From NCBI GenBank assembly GCA_039934035.1, contig JBDTMZ010000025.1, positions 16,020 to 80,019 of the forward strand: a DNA stretch of 64,000 nt. Direction: 5' to 3'. Made by a program: the position numbers and the translations under genes. Each line of letters opens with the position of its first letter. The first letter of the stretch is position 1. Of this stretch, positions 24,909-33,786 are shown one piece after another. The DNA is from Solibacter sp039934035. Its GTDB lineage: Bacteria; Acidobacteriota; Terriglobia; Bryobacterales; Bryobacteraceae. Under the pieces are notes generated by a model. The model was not told the origin of the DNA and did no database searches. It saw only the letters and a list, made by a program, of their open reading frames with translations.

Positions 24909-26177
24909 GTGTTCACATCTTTCTCGACCGCTCTTTCGGCTCTCAATGCCACCGCCACGGCAGTAGACGTGGTTGGCAACAATCTGGCCAACCTCAATAC
25001 GCCGGGTTTCAAGACCAACGTGGTGTATTTCCGCGATCTGGTCACCCAATCGCTCGGTGCGGGGCTGGGCGAAACTCAAGTAGGTTTCGGCACGGGCCGG
25101 CCGCTAACCGTCCGCCAGTTTACCCAGGGCGCGATTCAATCCAGCACCGGGTTGCTGGATGCCGCCATCCAGGGTGACGGATTCTTCGTGATCAAGAACG
25201 CCCAGGGCAACGCGTTGTACACGCGTGCCGGCGCCTTCCAGGTGGACGATTACGGCAATCTCAAGACCAACACCGGGGAATTGGTGCAAGGGTGGACCAA
25301 CCTGGATCCGATTACGGGCAAACTGGACACGAACGGCGCCATTGGCGACATCGTGGTGCCGGTGGGCGCGGCCAAACAGCCCATCGCCACCAACCAGTTC
25401 ACTTTGGATGTCAACCTCAATTCTTCGGCTACGCCTGATTCCAGTTCCCGGTTCTCCGACACGATCAAGATCTACGACAGCCTGGGAACCTCGCACGTGT
25501 TGACCGTGCACTTTGAGAAGACCGCCCCCAGTCAATGGTCCTACAGCGTGACTATTCCCGGCGACGAAATTACCGGCGGAACGTTGGGAACGCCTTTCGA
25601 TATCACCGGCTCGAGCGGCACTTTGACGTTCGGCAGCGACGGCCTCCTGACGGGTCCGGCCCCGGGCTCCCTCATCGGTTTCGATATCCCAGGCCTCGCC
25701 ACGGGCGCGGCGGACATGCATCTGGATTGGAACTGCTACAACGGCAACGGTACGGCGCGCATCACCCAGTTCGGGCAGCCTTCGGCTCCATCGGCGAGCT
25801 CCCAGAACGGGTCGGCAGCCGCGCAGTTGATCCGCGTCGGGCTGGCGGATGGCGGCAAGATGCTGGCGCAGTATTCCGATGGCCAGCAGGTAATTGTCGG
25901 CCAGGTGGCGATGGCCAGCGTACGCAACCCCGAATCGCTGATCGCGGCCGGGAACAACAATTACCAGGTCAGCGCCCGCACGGCGACGCCGGCCATCGGC
26001 TTGCCGAACCAGGGCGGCCGCGGCGATATCGTGGGCGGCGCCATTGAAGCGTCCACCGTGGATATCGCCCGCGAGTTCACCAATCTCATCGTGCTGCAGC
26101 GCGGCTACCAGGCCAATTCGCGGGTGATCACGACGGTCGATGAACTGAGCCAGGAAACCATCAACTTGAAGCGGTAG
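24909..26177 (+). CDS. flgE: Flagellar hook protein FlgE
   Basis: A 422-residue hook protein. It has the axial-protein N-terminus (TAVDVVGNNLANLNTPGFKT), hook-specific middle domains (TIKIYDSLGTSHVLTVHFEK, a FlgE D2 hallmark) and the C-terminal helix EFTNLIVLQRGYQANSRVI. It starts at GTG 24909 with AGGAGA at good distance. It builds the hook together with FlgD cap and FliK length control, encoded just upstream. Confidence 0.96.
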   Translation: MFTSFSTALSALNATATAVDVVGNNLANLNTPGFKTNVVYFRDLVTQSLGAGLGETQVGFGTGRPLTVRQFTQGAIQSSTGLLDAAIQGDGFFVIKNAQGNALYTRAGAFQVDDYGNLKTNTGELVQGWTNLDPITGKLDTNGAIGDIVVPVGAAKQPIATNQFTLDVNLNSSATPDSSSRFSDTIKIYDSLGTSHVLTVHFEKTAPSQWSYSVTIPGDEITGGTLGTPFDITGSSGTLTFGSDGLLTGPAPGSLIGFDIPGLATGAADMHLDWNCYNGNGTARITQFGQPSAPSASSQNGSAAAQLIRVGLADGGKMLAQYSDGQQVIVGQVAMASVRNPESLIAAGNNNYQVSARTATPAIGLPNQGGRGDIVGGAIEASTVDIAREFTNLIVLQRGYQANSRVITTVDELSQETINLKR

Positions 26178-26211
26178 CCGCCGCGTCCTACCAGAACTAA
26201 GAGAAAGGCCC

Positions 26212-26239
26212 TAAACCTTTTCCCGCGCTCTGCCGATCA
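26212..26239 (+). promoter_or_regulatory. Possible sigma-28 promoter before fliN
   Basis: TAAA, 16 bases, then GCCGATCA in the 78-base gap between flgE and fliN. The spacing equals that of the flgM promoter. Transcription would start about 10 bases before the fliN ATG at 26256, just upstream of a CAGGAAG ribosome binding site. Confidence 0.55.
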
Positions 26240-26255
26240 CTTCGCAGGAAGACAT

Positions 26256-26504
26256 ATGACGCCTCAGGAAGAGATTGCGCCGCTTGGTGACGTGCCGGTC
26301 GATATCGAAGTCGAGCTCGACCGGAAAGTCATGACCACGCGCGAAGTATTGCAGTTGGAAGAAGGAGTCGTGATCGGCACTTCGCGCAGCGCGGGCGAGA
26401 ACATCGATATCTACATCGGCGGGGTGCTGTGCGGCTCCGGCGAAATCGTGGTGATCGAGAACACGCTCGGCGTACGCATTACGGACTTCCGGGACGATCT
26501 CTGA
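26256..26504 (+). CDS. fliN: Flagellar motor switch protein FliN (short)
   Basis: An 82-residue SpoA-domain protein: LGDVPVDIEVELDRKVMTTR, EGVVIGTSRSAGENIDIYIG and NTLGVRITDFRDDL are the canonical FliN strands. It should form the lower C-ring with FliM. It lacks the N-terminal extension of E. coli FliN (137 residues). A second, longer FliN-type protein is encoded at 33786. AGGAAG precedes the ATG. It heads the fliN-fliO-fliP-fliQ-fliR-flhB-flhA run. Confidence 0.93.
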   Translation: MTPQEEIAPLGDVPVDIEVELDRKVMTTREVLQLEEGVVIGTSRSAGENIDIYIGGVLCGSGEIVVIENTLGVRITDFRDDL

Positions 26505-26522
26505 CGAAGGATGATCGCTCGA

Positions 26523-26798
26523 ATGGAACTAATCCAACAGATGGGCGCGGTCGGCCTGGTGCTGCTGTTGCTTACCGGGTCGCTGTGGGTGCTGCGGCGC
26601 CGCGGGTTCGGTGGCATCGCCCTCACAGGCAAAGGGTCGAAGCGCCGCCTGGAATGTGTGGAGCGGCTGCCGCTCGGTCCGCAGCACACGCTGCACCTGG
26701 TGCGGGTAGACGGTAGGGAACTCCTGGTGGCGTCTTCGCCCTCCGGTTGCGCGCTGGTGGAGGCTCTGGCGCGGCGCGGCGCGGAGCCCACCTTATGA
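26523..26798 (+). CDS. fliO: Flagellar biosynthesis protein FliO
   Basis: A 91-residue protein (95 if the ATG at 26511 is used) with one N-terminal membrane helix (GAVGLVLLLLTGSLWVLRRR) and a small cytoplasmic part with CVERLPLGPQHTLHLVRVDG, the FliO signature. FliO assists assembly of the FliP ring. I favour the ATG at 26523 because the GAAGG box touches the earlier ATG. The stop overlaps the fliP start as ATGA. Confidence 0.88.
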   Translation: MELIQQMGAVGLVLLLLTGSLWVLRRRGFGGIALTGKGSKRRLECVERLPLGPQHTLHLVRVDGRELLVASSPSGCALVEALARRGAEPTL

Positions 26799-27556
26799 CC
26801 TGGCTGCGCAGGGTGATGCGGACCCTTCCCGCCGGGCTCGCCTGCCTGCTGCTCGCGCTGCCCGCCGCCGCGGCCGACAGAGAACCGTTCTCTCTCCTCG
26901 GGGTGTCCGCGGGGAAGAACGGGGCCACGCTGAGCGTGCCGATGCAGATCGTCATCATGCTGACGCTGATGACGCTGCTACCCGCCGCCGTCATGTCGAT
27001 CACTCCCTTCCTGCGCATCGTCGTGGTGCTCCACTTTTTGCGGCAGGCGTTGGGCACGCAATCGACCCCGTCCAACCAGGTGTTGATTGGGTTGGCGATG
27101 TTTCTGGCGCTGCTGGTGATGCAGCCCGTCGTCGCGGACATGTACCACCAGGGGTGGGAGCCGCTCGATGCCGGACAACTGACGCCGGGCCAGGCGCTGG
27201 AGCAGGGCGCCAAACCGCTGCATAAATTCCTGGCGCGTTTCGCGCGGGAAAAAGACATCAAGCTATTTATCGAAATTTCCCACGCCGCCGCACCGCGTAC
27301 CCCGGACGATCTCGAACTGAAGATTCTGATTCCGGCATACATTCTCTCCGAACTGAAAACGGGCTTCCAGATCGGCGCCGTGCTGTTCCTGCCGTTTCTG
27401 GTGATTGACCTTGTGATCGCGTCCGTCACGCTGTCGATCGGCATGGTGCAGTTGCCGCCGGTCATGATTTCCGCGCCGTTCAAGATCCTGCTGTTTGTGC
27501 TGGTGGACGGCTGGAACCTGGTGATTGGTTCGCTGATGAAGAGCTTCTACTCATGA
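26795..27556 (+). CDS. fliP: Flagellar export gate protein FliP
   Basis: A 253-residue FliP. After a cleavable leader (LACLLLALPAAAADREP) come the conserved segments TPFLRIVVVLHFLRQALGTQ, PSNQVLIGLAMFLALLVMQP and IGAVLFLPFLVIDLVIASVT, with the C-terminal PPVMISAPFKILLFVLVDGW. FliP, FliQ and FliR form the export pore. The ATG overlaps fliO (ATGA) and the end overlaps fliQ by four bases. Confidence 0.97.
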   Translation: MTWLRRVMRTLPAGLACLLLALPAAAADREPFSLLGVSAGKNGATLSVPMQIVIMLTLMTLLPAAVMSITPFLRIVVVLHFLRQALGTQSTPSNQVLIGLAMFLALLVMQPVVADMYHQGWEPLDAGQLTPGQALEQGAKPLHKFLARFAREKDIKLFIEISHAAAPRTPDDLELKILIPAYILSELKTGFQIGAVLFLPFLVIDLVIASVTLSIGMVQLPPVMISAPFKILLFVLVDGWNLVIGSLMKSFYS

Positions 27557-27822
27557 CACCGGAAACCGTAGTCCAGATCATCCGTCAGGCGCTAATGACC
27601 ACCTTCTGGCTGGCGGCGCCCCTGCTCGCGATCGGCTTCATCGCCGGCCTGGTCATCAGCCTGGTGCAGATCGCCACTTCGATGCAGGACAACGCGTTCA
27701 GCACCATTCCGCGCCTGCTGGCATTTCTCGCCGGACTGTTGTTCCTGCTGCCTTGGATGCTGCAACGAACCATGAGCTACACCATCGTGCTCTTTGGGGA
27801 TTTCGGCCGCTATGCCCGCTAA
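27553..27822 (+). CDS. fliQ: Flagellar export gate protein FliQ
   Basis: An 89-residue protein with two membrane helices: LAAPLLAIGFIAGLVISLVQ, followed by IATSMQDNAFSTIPRL, is diagnostic. It is an export pore subunit. It overlaps fliP by ATGA and fliR by 11 bases. Confidence 0.97.
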   Translation: MTPETVVQIIRQALMTTFWLAAPLLAIGFIAGLVISLVQIATSMQDNAFSTIPRLLAFLAGLLFLLPWMLQRTMSYTIVLFGDFGRYAR

Positions 27823-28585
27823 CGTGAACCTGCCGGTCGGTGCGCTGTACGGGTTCCTGCTGGTGCTGGCGCGCGTCGCGGGGGCGCTGGTCTTTGTGCC
27901 GTTACCCGGCATCAAGAGCGCTCCGGAAGGGGTGCGCGCCGCGCTCGCGATGGGCTTCACGCTGGCGCTCTACAGCCAGTGGCCGGTCATGCCGGTGGAG
28001 GGGATGACTGTGCCGGTGCTCGCCGGTTGGGCGATTTCGGAGGCCGCCGTAGGGCTAGCCATAGGAGTCTGTGTGGCGATTACGCTGGAAACGCTTACCC
28101 TGGCCGCGCAGGTACTGGCGCTGCAGGCGGGGTACTCCTACGCATCCACAATCGATCCCAACAGCGAGGCAGATTCTCCCATCCTGCTGGTCTTCGCGCA
28201 ACTGGTGGGCGGCATGCTGTTCTTCGTAACCGGGCTGGACCGCGAAGTACTCCGCCTGTTCGCGCAAAGCCTGGAGAAGATCCCGCCCGGCGATTATGTC
28301 TTTAGCCGGGCCACGGCGGAGCCGGTGATCCGGCTAGGGTCCACGCTGTTTTCCACTGGTGTGCGGCTGGCACTGCCGGTAGTCGCGCTGCTGGTGATGG
28401 TGGATGTGGCACTGGCGCTGCTGGGCCGCATTAACGCGCAACTGCAACTGCTGAGCCTGGCATTTCCGGCGAAGATGCTGACCACGCTGTTGCTGTTGAG
28501 TTGGATGGCGAGTCTGTTTCCGCGGATATTGCGTGAAATCAGCGGTCACGCGTGGCAGGCCGCGCACCAAGTATTGGGCCTATGA
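27812..28585 (+). CDS. fliR: Flagellar export gate protein FliR
   Basis: A 257-residue protein with about six membrane helices. LVLARVAGALVFVPLPGIKS at the N-terminus and LQAGYSYASTIDPNSEADSP in the middle are FliR hallmarks. The start at 27812 lies inside fliQ, overlapping by 11 bases; an earlier start at 27794 is possible. It completes the FliPQR pore. Confidence 0.96.
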   Translation: MPANVNLPVGALYGFLLVLARVAGALVFVPLPGIKSAPEGVRAALAMGFTLALYSQWPVMPVEGMTVPVLAGWAISEAAVGLAIGVCVAITLETLTLAAQVLALQAGYSYASTIDPNSEADSPILLVFAQLVGGMLFFVTGLDREVLRLFAQSLEKIPPGDYVFSRATAEPVIRLGSTLFSTGVRLALPVVALLVMVDVALALLGRINAQLQLLSLAFPAKMLTTLLLLSWMASLFPRILREISGHAWQAAHQVLGL

Positions 28586-28591
28586 GCACCC

Positions 28592-29656
28592 ATGGCGGAC
28601 AAGAGCGGGAAAACCGAACAACCGACCCAGCAGCGCCTCAAAAAGGCGCGCGAACAGGGTCAGTTTCCCGCCGCCAAGGAATTTGTCGCGGCGCTGCAGT
28701 TTATGGTGTTCCTGGCGCTATTGGGCTCCGGCGGAGTGGCCTGGTTCAATCAGTTCCGGCAGACCACGCGGGGCATTCTGCGCCTGGCCTTCGCGGGGGA
28801 CCTGCGCGCCGAGGACCTGACGCATGTGGCATGGCAGGTCTTCCAGCAGAATATTCTGCCGCTGGCGCTGGCCGGGGCGGCCATTTCGGTCACCACGGTC
28901 ACCTTGCGGCTGGCTACCACGCAGTTCGGCATCAGCTTTCAGAAGCTCATACCCGACGCGGCGCGCTTCAACCCCATCGCTCGCCTGCAGGATCTCCCGA
29001 AGCAGAACTTGCCCTCGCTCGGCCAGGCGGTGTTGCTGCTGCCGGTCTTTCTCTACGCGGTCTGGGTGGTAGCCCGCGACCGGCTGGATATCTTCATGAC
29101 GCTGCCCCTGCAGAGCGTGGAGAGCGGTTTCCGGTTGATCGGTACGTCGATGATGGACCTGTTCTGGAAGGCGGCGGCGGTATTTCTGATCTTCGGCTTC
29201 GTCGATCTGGCGCGGCAACTGCGCAAGCACAAGTCCGACCTTCGCATGAGCAAACAGGAAATCCGCGAAGAAATGAAGGACGTGGAAGGCAACCCGCAGA
29301 TGAAAGCGCGGATTCGCCGTATCCAGCGCGACCGGGCACGCAAGCAGATGATGAAGGACGTGCCGACGGCCACCGCGGTGGTGGTCAACCCGACGCACTT
29401 CGCGGTCGCGATCCGCTATCACATGGACAGCATGGCGGCGCCGCTGGTGGTCGCCAAGGGCAAGGACTATCTCGCGCTGCGCATCAAGCAGAAGGCCATC
29501 GACCATCAGGTGCCGATTATCGAGAATCCGCCGCTCGCGCAGGCGCTCTACAAATCGGTCGAAGTGGGACAGGAAATCCCGCCGCACCTATATCGCGCGG
29601 TGGCGGAAATCCTGGCCTACATATTCAAACTCATGAACGGAAGGATGCCCGGTTAG
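28592..29656 (+). CDS. flhB: Flagellar export specificity switch protein FlhB
   Basis: A 354-residue FlhB. It starts DKSGKTEQPTQQRLKKAREQ, has four membrane helices, and carries the autocleavage motif VVVNPTHFAVAIRY (NPTH at about residues 266-269). The cytoplasmic domain after the cleavage site interacts with FliK to switch from hook to filament export. It lies 6 bases after fliR and 1 base before flhA. Confidence 0.97.
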   Translation: MADKSGKTEQPTQQRLKKAREQGQFPAAKEFVAALQFMVFLALLGSGGVAWFNQFRQTTRGILRLAFAGDLRAEDLTHVAWQVFQQNILPLALAGAAISVTTVTLRLATTQFGISFQKLIPDAARFNPIARLQDLPKQNLPSLGQAVLLLPVFLYAVWVVARDRLDIFMTLPLQSVESGFRLIGTSMMDLFWKAAAVFLIFGFVDLARQLRKHKSDLRMSKQEIREEMKDVEGNPQMKARIRRIQRDRARKQMMKDVPTATAVVVNPTHFAVAIRYHMDSMAAPLVVAKGKDYLALRIKQKAIDHQVPIIENPPLAQALYKSVEVGQEIPPHLYRAVAEILAYIFKLMNGRMPG

Positions 29657-29657
29657 C

Positions 29658-31757
29658 ATGACTCCCTCGAAGGCCATTCCCGCGCCCCTCGCCGCCGGCA
29701 GCATGCCCAGGTGGCTCGCTGCGCTGCCCATGGAAACGCTGGGCCAGTTGGTGGTACCGCTCGCCATGCTGGCGATCGTCGTGGCGTTGATCACGCCGCT
29801 GCCAGGCTTCGTGTTGGATCTGCTGATCGTGATCGACATTCTGATTTCGGTGATCGTGCTGATGGTGTCGCTCTACCTGGTGCGCCCGGTGGAGTTCACC
29901 TCGTTTCCGACCACCCTGCTTTTGCTCACGCTGTTTCGCCTGGCGCTGAATATTTCGAGTTCGCGCCTGATTTTGATCAACGGGAATACGGGCACGTCGG
30001 CGGCGGGCGAAGTGATCGGCGCATTCGGCAGCTTCGTGGTGGGCGGTAATTACGTGATCGGCACGGTCATCTTCCTGGTGCTCATCGCCATTCAGTATGT
30101 CGTGATCAATCACGGCGCGGTGCGCATCAGCGAAGTGACGGCGCGCTTCACGCTGGACGCGCTGCCCGGCAAGCAGATGGCGATCGACAGCGACTTGAAT
30201 TCCGGCCTGATCGATGAAGTCGAAGCCAAGCGCAGGCGGAAGGCGCTGGCCACGGAAGCGGAATTCTACGGCGCCATGGACGGCGCTTCGCGGTTCACCC
30301 AGCGGGACGCGGTCGCCAGCATCCTGATCACGGCGATCAACATCATTGCCGGCTTTCTGATTGGCGTGCTGCAGCACGGCATGGACCTGCGCAGGGCCAT
30401 CGAGACGTACTCGGTGCTGACCATCGGCGACGGTCTGGTCACGGTCATTCCTGCGCTGATGATCTCGATTTCTGGCGCGCTGATTGTGACGCGCGCCAGC
30501 AGCGAAGCCCGGCTGGGGGCTGAGTTCCACAAGCAGATTCTGGGTAATTCCCAGCCGATCATGCTGGCGGGCGGGGTGCTGCTCGCCATGGCGGCGATGC
30601 CCGGCATGCCGATCTTTCCCTTTCTGCTGCTGGGCTGTGGGGCTGGTGCGGCGGGCTGGCAGATGCGCAAGAAAGAAGTCGCGCTGGCGGCCGCTCCCGC
30701 GGAGCAGACCGGGAAGCCCGCGACCGCGAAGGATAGCGTGGAAACCCTGCTGCGGGTGGAACCGCTCGCGATCGAAGTGGGGCTGGGGCTGATCGGGCTG
30801 GTGGAGGGTGCGGCGGAATCGCCGCTGCTGCGCCGCATTTCCGCGATCCGCCGCCAACTGGCGAGCGATCTCGGGTACCTGCTGGCACCGGTGCGGGTGA
30901 CGGACAATCTCTCGCTGCGCAGCCGCGAGTATGTGATTTCGCTGAAGGGCGTCGAGATTTCCCGTTACGAATTGCCGCAGGGCTGCGAACTGGCCATTCC
31001 GACCGGCGCCGCCAGCGGGCCCATCGAAGGGCAGGCCACGCGCGACCCGGCCTTCGGGATGAACGCCTTCTGGATTCCGGCGGACCGCGCCGAACGCGCC
31101 CGTCACGCGGGCTATACCGTGGTGGACAGCGTCAGCGTGCTGGGCACGCATCTTTCCGAGCTGATTCGCCGCCACGCGCACGAATTGTTCTCGCGGCAGG
31201 ACGCCAAACGCCTGCTGGATCGCGTCGGGGTGGAACATCCGAAAGTGGTAGAGGACGTGGTTCCCAAGCTGCTGCCGCTTTCGACCGTGCAGCGAGTGTT
31301 GCAGAACCTGTTACGCGAGCGGGTGTCGATTCGGGACGCGGTGTCGATCCTCGAGGCGCTGGGCGAAGCCGGCGGCTCCACACGCAATCCGGTGCTGCTG
31401 ACGGAGTACGTCCGGCAGGCGATCCGGCGCGGCGTCGTGAGGCCGTACCTGAACCGAGCCGGCGATCTGCCCGCGTGGTTTGTCGATCCCTCGATCGAAC
31501 AGGCGGTGGAAGGCGCGGTGGAACATGGCGAGCAGAACAGTCATGTCGCACTGCCGCCGCAACAGATCCGGGACATTATGAACCGGGTCTCGGCGCGGAT
31601 CCAATCACCGGAGACCCCGGTGGTGGCGATCACCTCCAGCGGGGCGCGCCACTTCCTGCGCCAGTTGTGCGAACCCAGCCTGCCGAACCTGTTCTTCCTG
31701 GCGCACAACGAGGTGCCGCCCGGAATCCGCGTGCAATCGCTGGGAAATATTCAGTAG
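29658..31757 (+). CDS. flhA: Flagellar export platform protein FlhA
   Basis: A 699-residue FlhA with eight membrane helices in the first half and the conserved cytoplasmic linker ALPGKQMAIDSDLNSGLIDE. The C-terminal domain contains LGTHLSELIRRHAHELFSRQ and forms the nonameric export ring. The ATG follows the flhB stop by one base. It is the last of the export-gate block before flhF. Confidence 0.97.
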   Translation: MTPSKAIPAPLAAGSMPRWLAALPMETLGQLVVPLAMLAIVVALITPLPGFVLDLLIVIDILISVIVLMVSLYLVRPVEFTSFPTTLLLLTLFRLALNISSSRLILINGNTGTSAAGEVIGAFGSFVVGGNYVIGTVIFLVLIAIQYVVINHGAVRISEVTARFTLDALPGKQMAIDSDLNSGLIDEVEAKRRRKALATEAEFYGAMDGASRFTQRDAVASILITAINIIAGFLIGVLQHGMDLRRAIETYSVLTIGDGLVTVIPALMISISGALIVTRASSEARLGAEFHKQILGNSQPIMLAGGVLLAMAAMPGMPIFPFLLLGCGAGAAGWQMRKKEVALAAAPAEQTGKPATAKDSVETLLRVEPLAIEVGLGLIGLVEGAAESPLLRRISAIRRQLASDLGYLLAPVRVTDNLSLRSREYVISLKGVEISRYELPQGCELAIPTGAASGPIEGQATRDPAFGMNAFWIPADRAERARHAGYTVVDSVSVLGTHLSELIRRHAHELFSRQDAKRLLDRVGVEHPKVVEDVVPKLLPLSTVQRVLQNLLRERVSIRDAVSILEALGEAGGSTRNPVLLTEYVRQAIRRGVVRPYLNRAGDLPAWFVDPSIEQAVEGAVEHGEQNSHVALPPQQIRDIMNRVSARIQSPETPVVAITSSGARHFLRQLCEPSLPNLFFLAHNEVPPGIRVQSLGNIQ

Positions 31758-31764
31758 CGCACCC

Positions 31765-31792
31765 TACAGGAAATACGCAGGTCAGCCGATAG
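31765..31792 (+). promoter_or_regulatory. Possible sigma-28 promoter before flhF-fliA
   Basis: TACA, 16 bases, then GCCGATAG, in the 77-base gap after flhA and about 40 bases before flhF. The -35 deviates at one base from TAAA. If active it would let FliA drive transcription of its own gene. Confidence 0.48.
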
Positions 31793-31834
31793 ATTGCCAG
31801 AGCCGGGGCCGCGAAGAAGCGGCCGGAAACCCAG

Positions 31835-33004
31835 ATGAAGATCAAATCTTATTATTCGCGAACCGTGGAAGACGCCATTGCCGCCGCACGCCAGGAGATG
31901 GGGCCGGAGGCGATGCTGGTCAACAGCCGCAAGACGCCGCCCGAGGCGCGCCATCTGGGCGAATACGAGGTGGTATTCGGCGTGGTGGGTGGCGCCGTGA
32001 CGCCTGGAGAGCGTTCCCTGAAACTGGCGGGCGAGCCGCAAGAAGCCTTCTCCGTGCTGCCTGCGCCCGGCGACCGTCTTTCCATGGAGGTCGCGGAGTT
32101 GAAGAAGGAACTGGAAGGGATGCGGCGCGCCATTACGCGCACCGCCTACGCCCCGCCCACGCAGTGGATGGGCGTTTCCCACGAGATCTCCGACGCCTAT
32201 GCGGCGCTGACCGCCGCCGAAGTCGGGCCGGAGTTGGCTCGTGAGATCGTGCAGGCAGCGGGCGATCGCCTGAACGTACAGCATTTGCCTGGCGGGCGGC
32301 CGCAGCGTTTCGACAGCGCGGGCTTTCAACGCGCCCTGATGGAAGAATGCGCCGGCAGGTTTAGCGCGGACGCCACGTTGGGTCGTGGTCCGGCACAGCC
32401 GCGCATTGCCGCTCTGGTGGGGCCTCCGGGCTCCGGGAAGACCACCACTTTGGTTAAGCTGGCGGTGAGTTACGGGCTGGCGGCGCGCCGCCCGGTGCTG
32501 TTGCTCAGCATGGACACGCACCGTGTCGCCGCGGCCGACCAACTGCGTTCCTATGCCGCGATTCTGGGCGTAGGTTTCCAATTGCTCGAAACGGTCTCCG
32601 CGCTGGCGCAGGCTATCGAGGAAAACCGCGGGAAGGAACTGATCTTCATTGACACGCCCGGGCTGGCATACGGTGACCTGGAAGACGCCGGCAGCTTGGC
32701 GCACTTCCTGGCGACGCGGCTGGACATCGACACGCACCTGGTGCTGCCGGCCTCGATGAAAGCCGTCGACCTTACGCACATGGTGGACGCGTTCGAGATT
32801 CTGCGGCCGCAACACCTGCTGTTCACCAAGCTGGACGAGACCACCACGTTTGGGTCGATCTTCAACGAAGCGGCGCGATCCGGCAAGCCTCTCTCGTTCT
32901 TCACCAGCGGCCAGCGAATTCCGGAAGACCTCGAAGCGGCCAACTGCGATCGGGTGATGGAGCTGGTCTTCCACCAGGCAGGTAAGGTCCGGTCGGCCGC
33001 CTGA
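31835..33004 (+). CDS. flhF: FlhF, SRP-like GTPase for flagellar placement
   Basis: A 389-residue GTPase. The N-terminal MKIKSYYSRTVEDAIAAARQ region is typical of FlhF. The SRP-type NG domain contains GPPGSGKTTTLVKLA (196-210), DTHRVAAADQLRSYA, FIDTPGLAYGD and FTKLDETTTFG. FlhF sets the number and site of flagella, usually with the MinD-like FlhG. No flhG follows; fliA does, 26 bases downstream. Confidence 0.95.
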   Translation: MKIKSYYSRTVEDAIAAARQEMGPEAMLVNSRKTPPEARHLGEYEVVFGVVGGAVTPGERSLKLAGEPQEAFSVLPAPGDRLSMEVAELKKELEGMRRAITRTAYAPPTQWMGVSHEISDAYAALTAAEVGPELAREIVQAAGDRLNVQHLPGGRPQRFDSAGFQRALMEECAGRFSADATLGRGPAQPRIAALVGPPGSGKTTTLVKLAVSYGLAARRPVLLLSMDTHRVAAADQLRSYAAILGVGFQLLETVSALAQAIEENRGKELIFIDTPGLAYGDLEDAGSLAHFLATRLDIDTHLVLPASMKAVDLTHMVDAFEILRPQHLLFTKLDETTTFGSIFNEAARSGKPLSFFTSGQRIPEDLEAANCDRVMELVFHQAGKVRSAA

Positions 33005-33030
33005 GCGCAGCGGGAAATGGGTGGAAGCAT

Positions 33031-33786
33031 ATGCATGGCTACACGGTGTCTGGCGAAATGACGGAGGAAGAGCGCGAGCGCCTCATCCTCGAACATCTGC
33101 CGCAGGTGCGGCTGATCGCGCGCAGGATTCAGGAACGCCTGCCGGACAGCGTCAGTCTGGACGATCTGATCTCCACTGGCGTGCTCGGCCTGATTTCGGC
33201 CATCGACAACTTTAACCCTGTCCACAACGTGAAGCTCAAGACGTACGCGGAATACAAAATTCGCGGCGCGATTCTGGACAGCCTGCGCGGGCTGGACTGG
33301 GCGCCGCGCCAGAAGCGCCGCAAGTCGAAGCAGATTGAAGCGGCGATCGCGGTTGCGGAGCAGCGCCTGCAGGGTGCGCCGACGGAAGAGGACATCGCGG
33401 CGCAACTGGGAATCACCCTCGAGGAATACCACGAGTGGCTGGTGGAAATTCGCGGCTTGAATCTCGCCAGCCTGGAATACGCCGGCGGCGATCAGGGCAA
33501 GGATCTGCTGCACTACCTGCCCGATACCGGCGAGAATCTGCCCTCGCTGCTGTTGGAGCGGTCCGAGTTGGAGAGACTGTTGGCGTCCAGCATCGAACAG
33601 ATCCCCGAGATTGAACGGACTGTGCTTAGTCTTTACTATCACGAAGAGCTGACACTGCGCGAGATTGCCCAGGTCGTGAATCTGCACGAGTCGCGCATCT
33701 CGCAACTGAAGTCGCAGGCGATCTTGCGCCTGCGCGGCCAACTGGCGCAGCAATGGCCGACAACGCGCGGCCTGGTGGGTGTGTGA
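33031..33786 (+). CDS. fliA: Flagellar sigma factor FliA (sigma-28)
   Basis: A 251-residue sigma factor. Region 2 reads LPQVRLIARRIQERLPDSVS, with LDDLISTGVLGLISAIDNF and YAEYKIRGAILDSLRGLDW. Region 4 reads LSLYYHEELTLREIAQVVNL then HESRISQLKSQAI. It transcribes late flagellar genes and is inhibited by FlgM. Four candidate target promoters are visible in this window. Its stop overlaps the next start as TGATG. A start at the downstream ATG 33058 is possible. Confidence 0.95.
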   Translation: MHGYTVSGEMTEEERERLILEHLPQVRLIARRIQERLPDSVSLDDLISTGVLGLISAIDNFNPVHNVKLKTYAEYKIRGAILDSLRGLDWAPRQKRRKSKQIEAAIAVAEQRLQGAPTEEDIAAQLGITLEEYHEWLVEIRGLNLASLEYAGGDQGKDLLHYLPDTGENLPSLLLERSELERLLASSIEQIPEIERTVLSLYYHEELTLREIAQVVNLHESRISQLKSQAILRLRGQLAQQWPTTRGLVGV

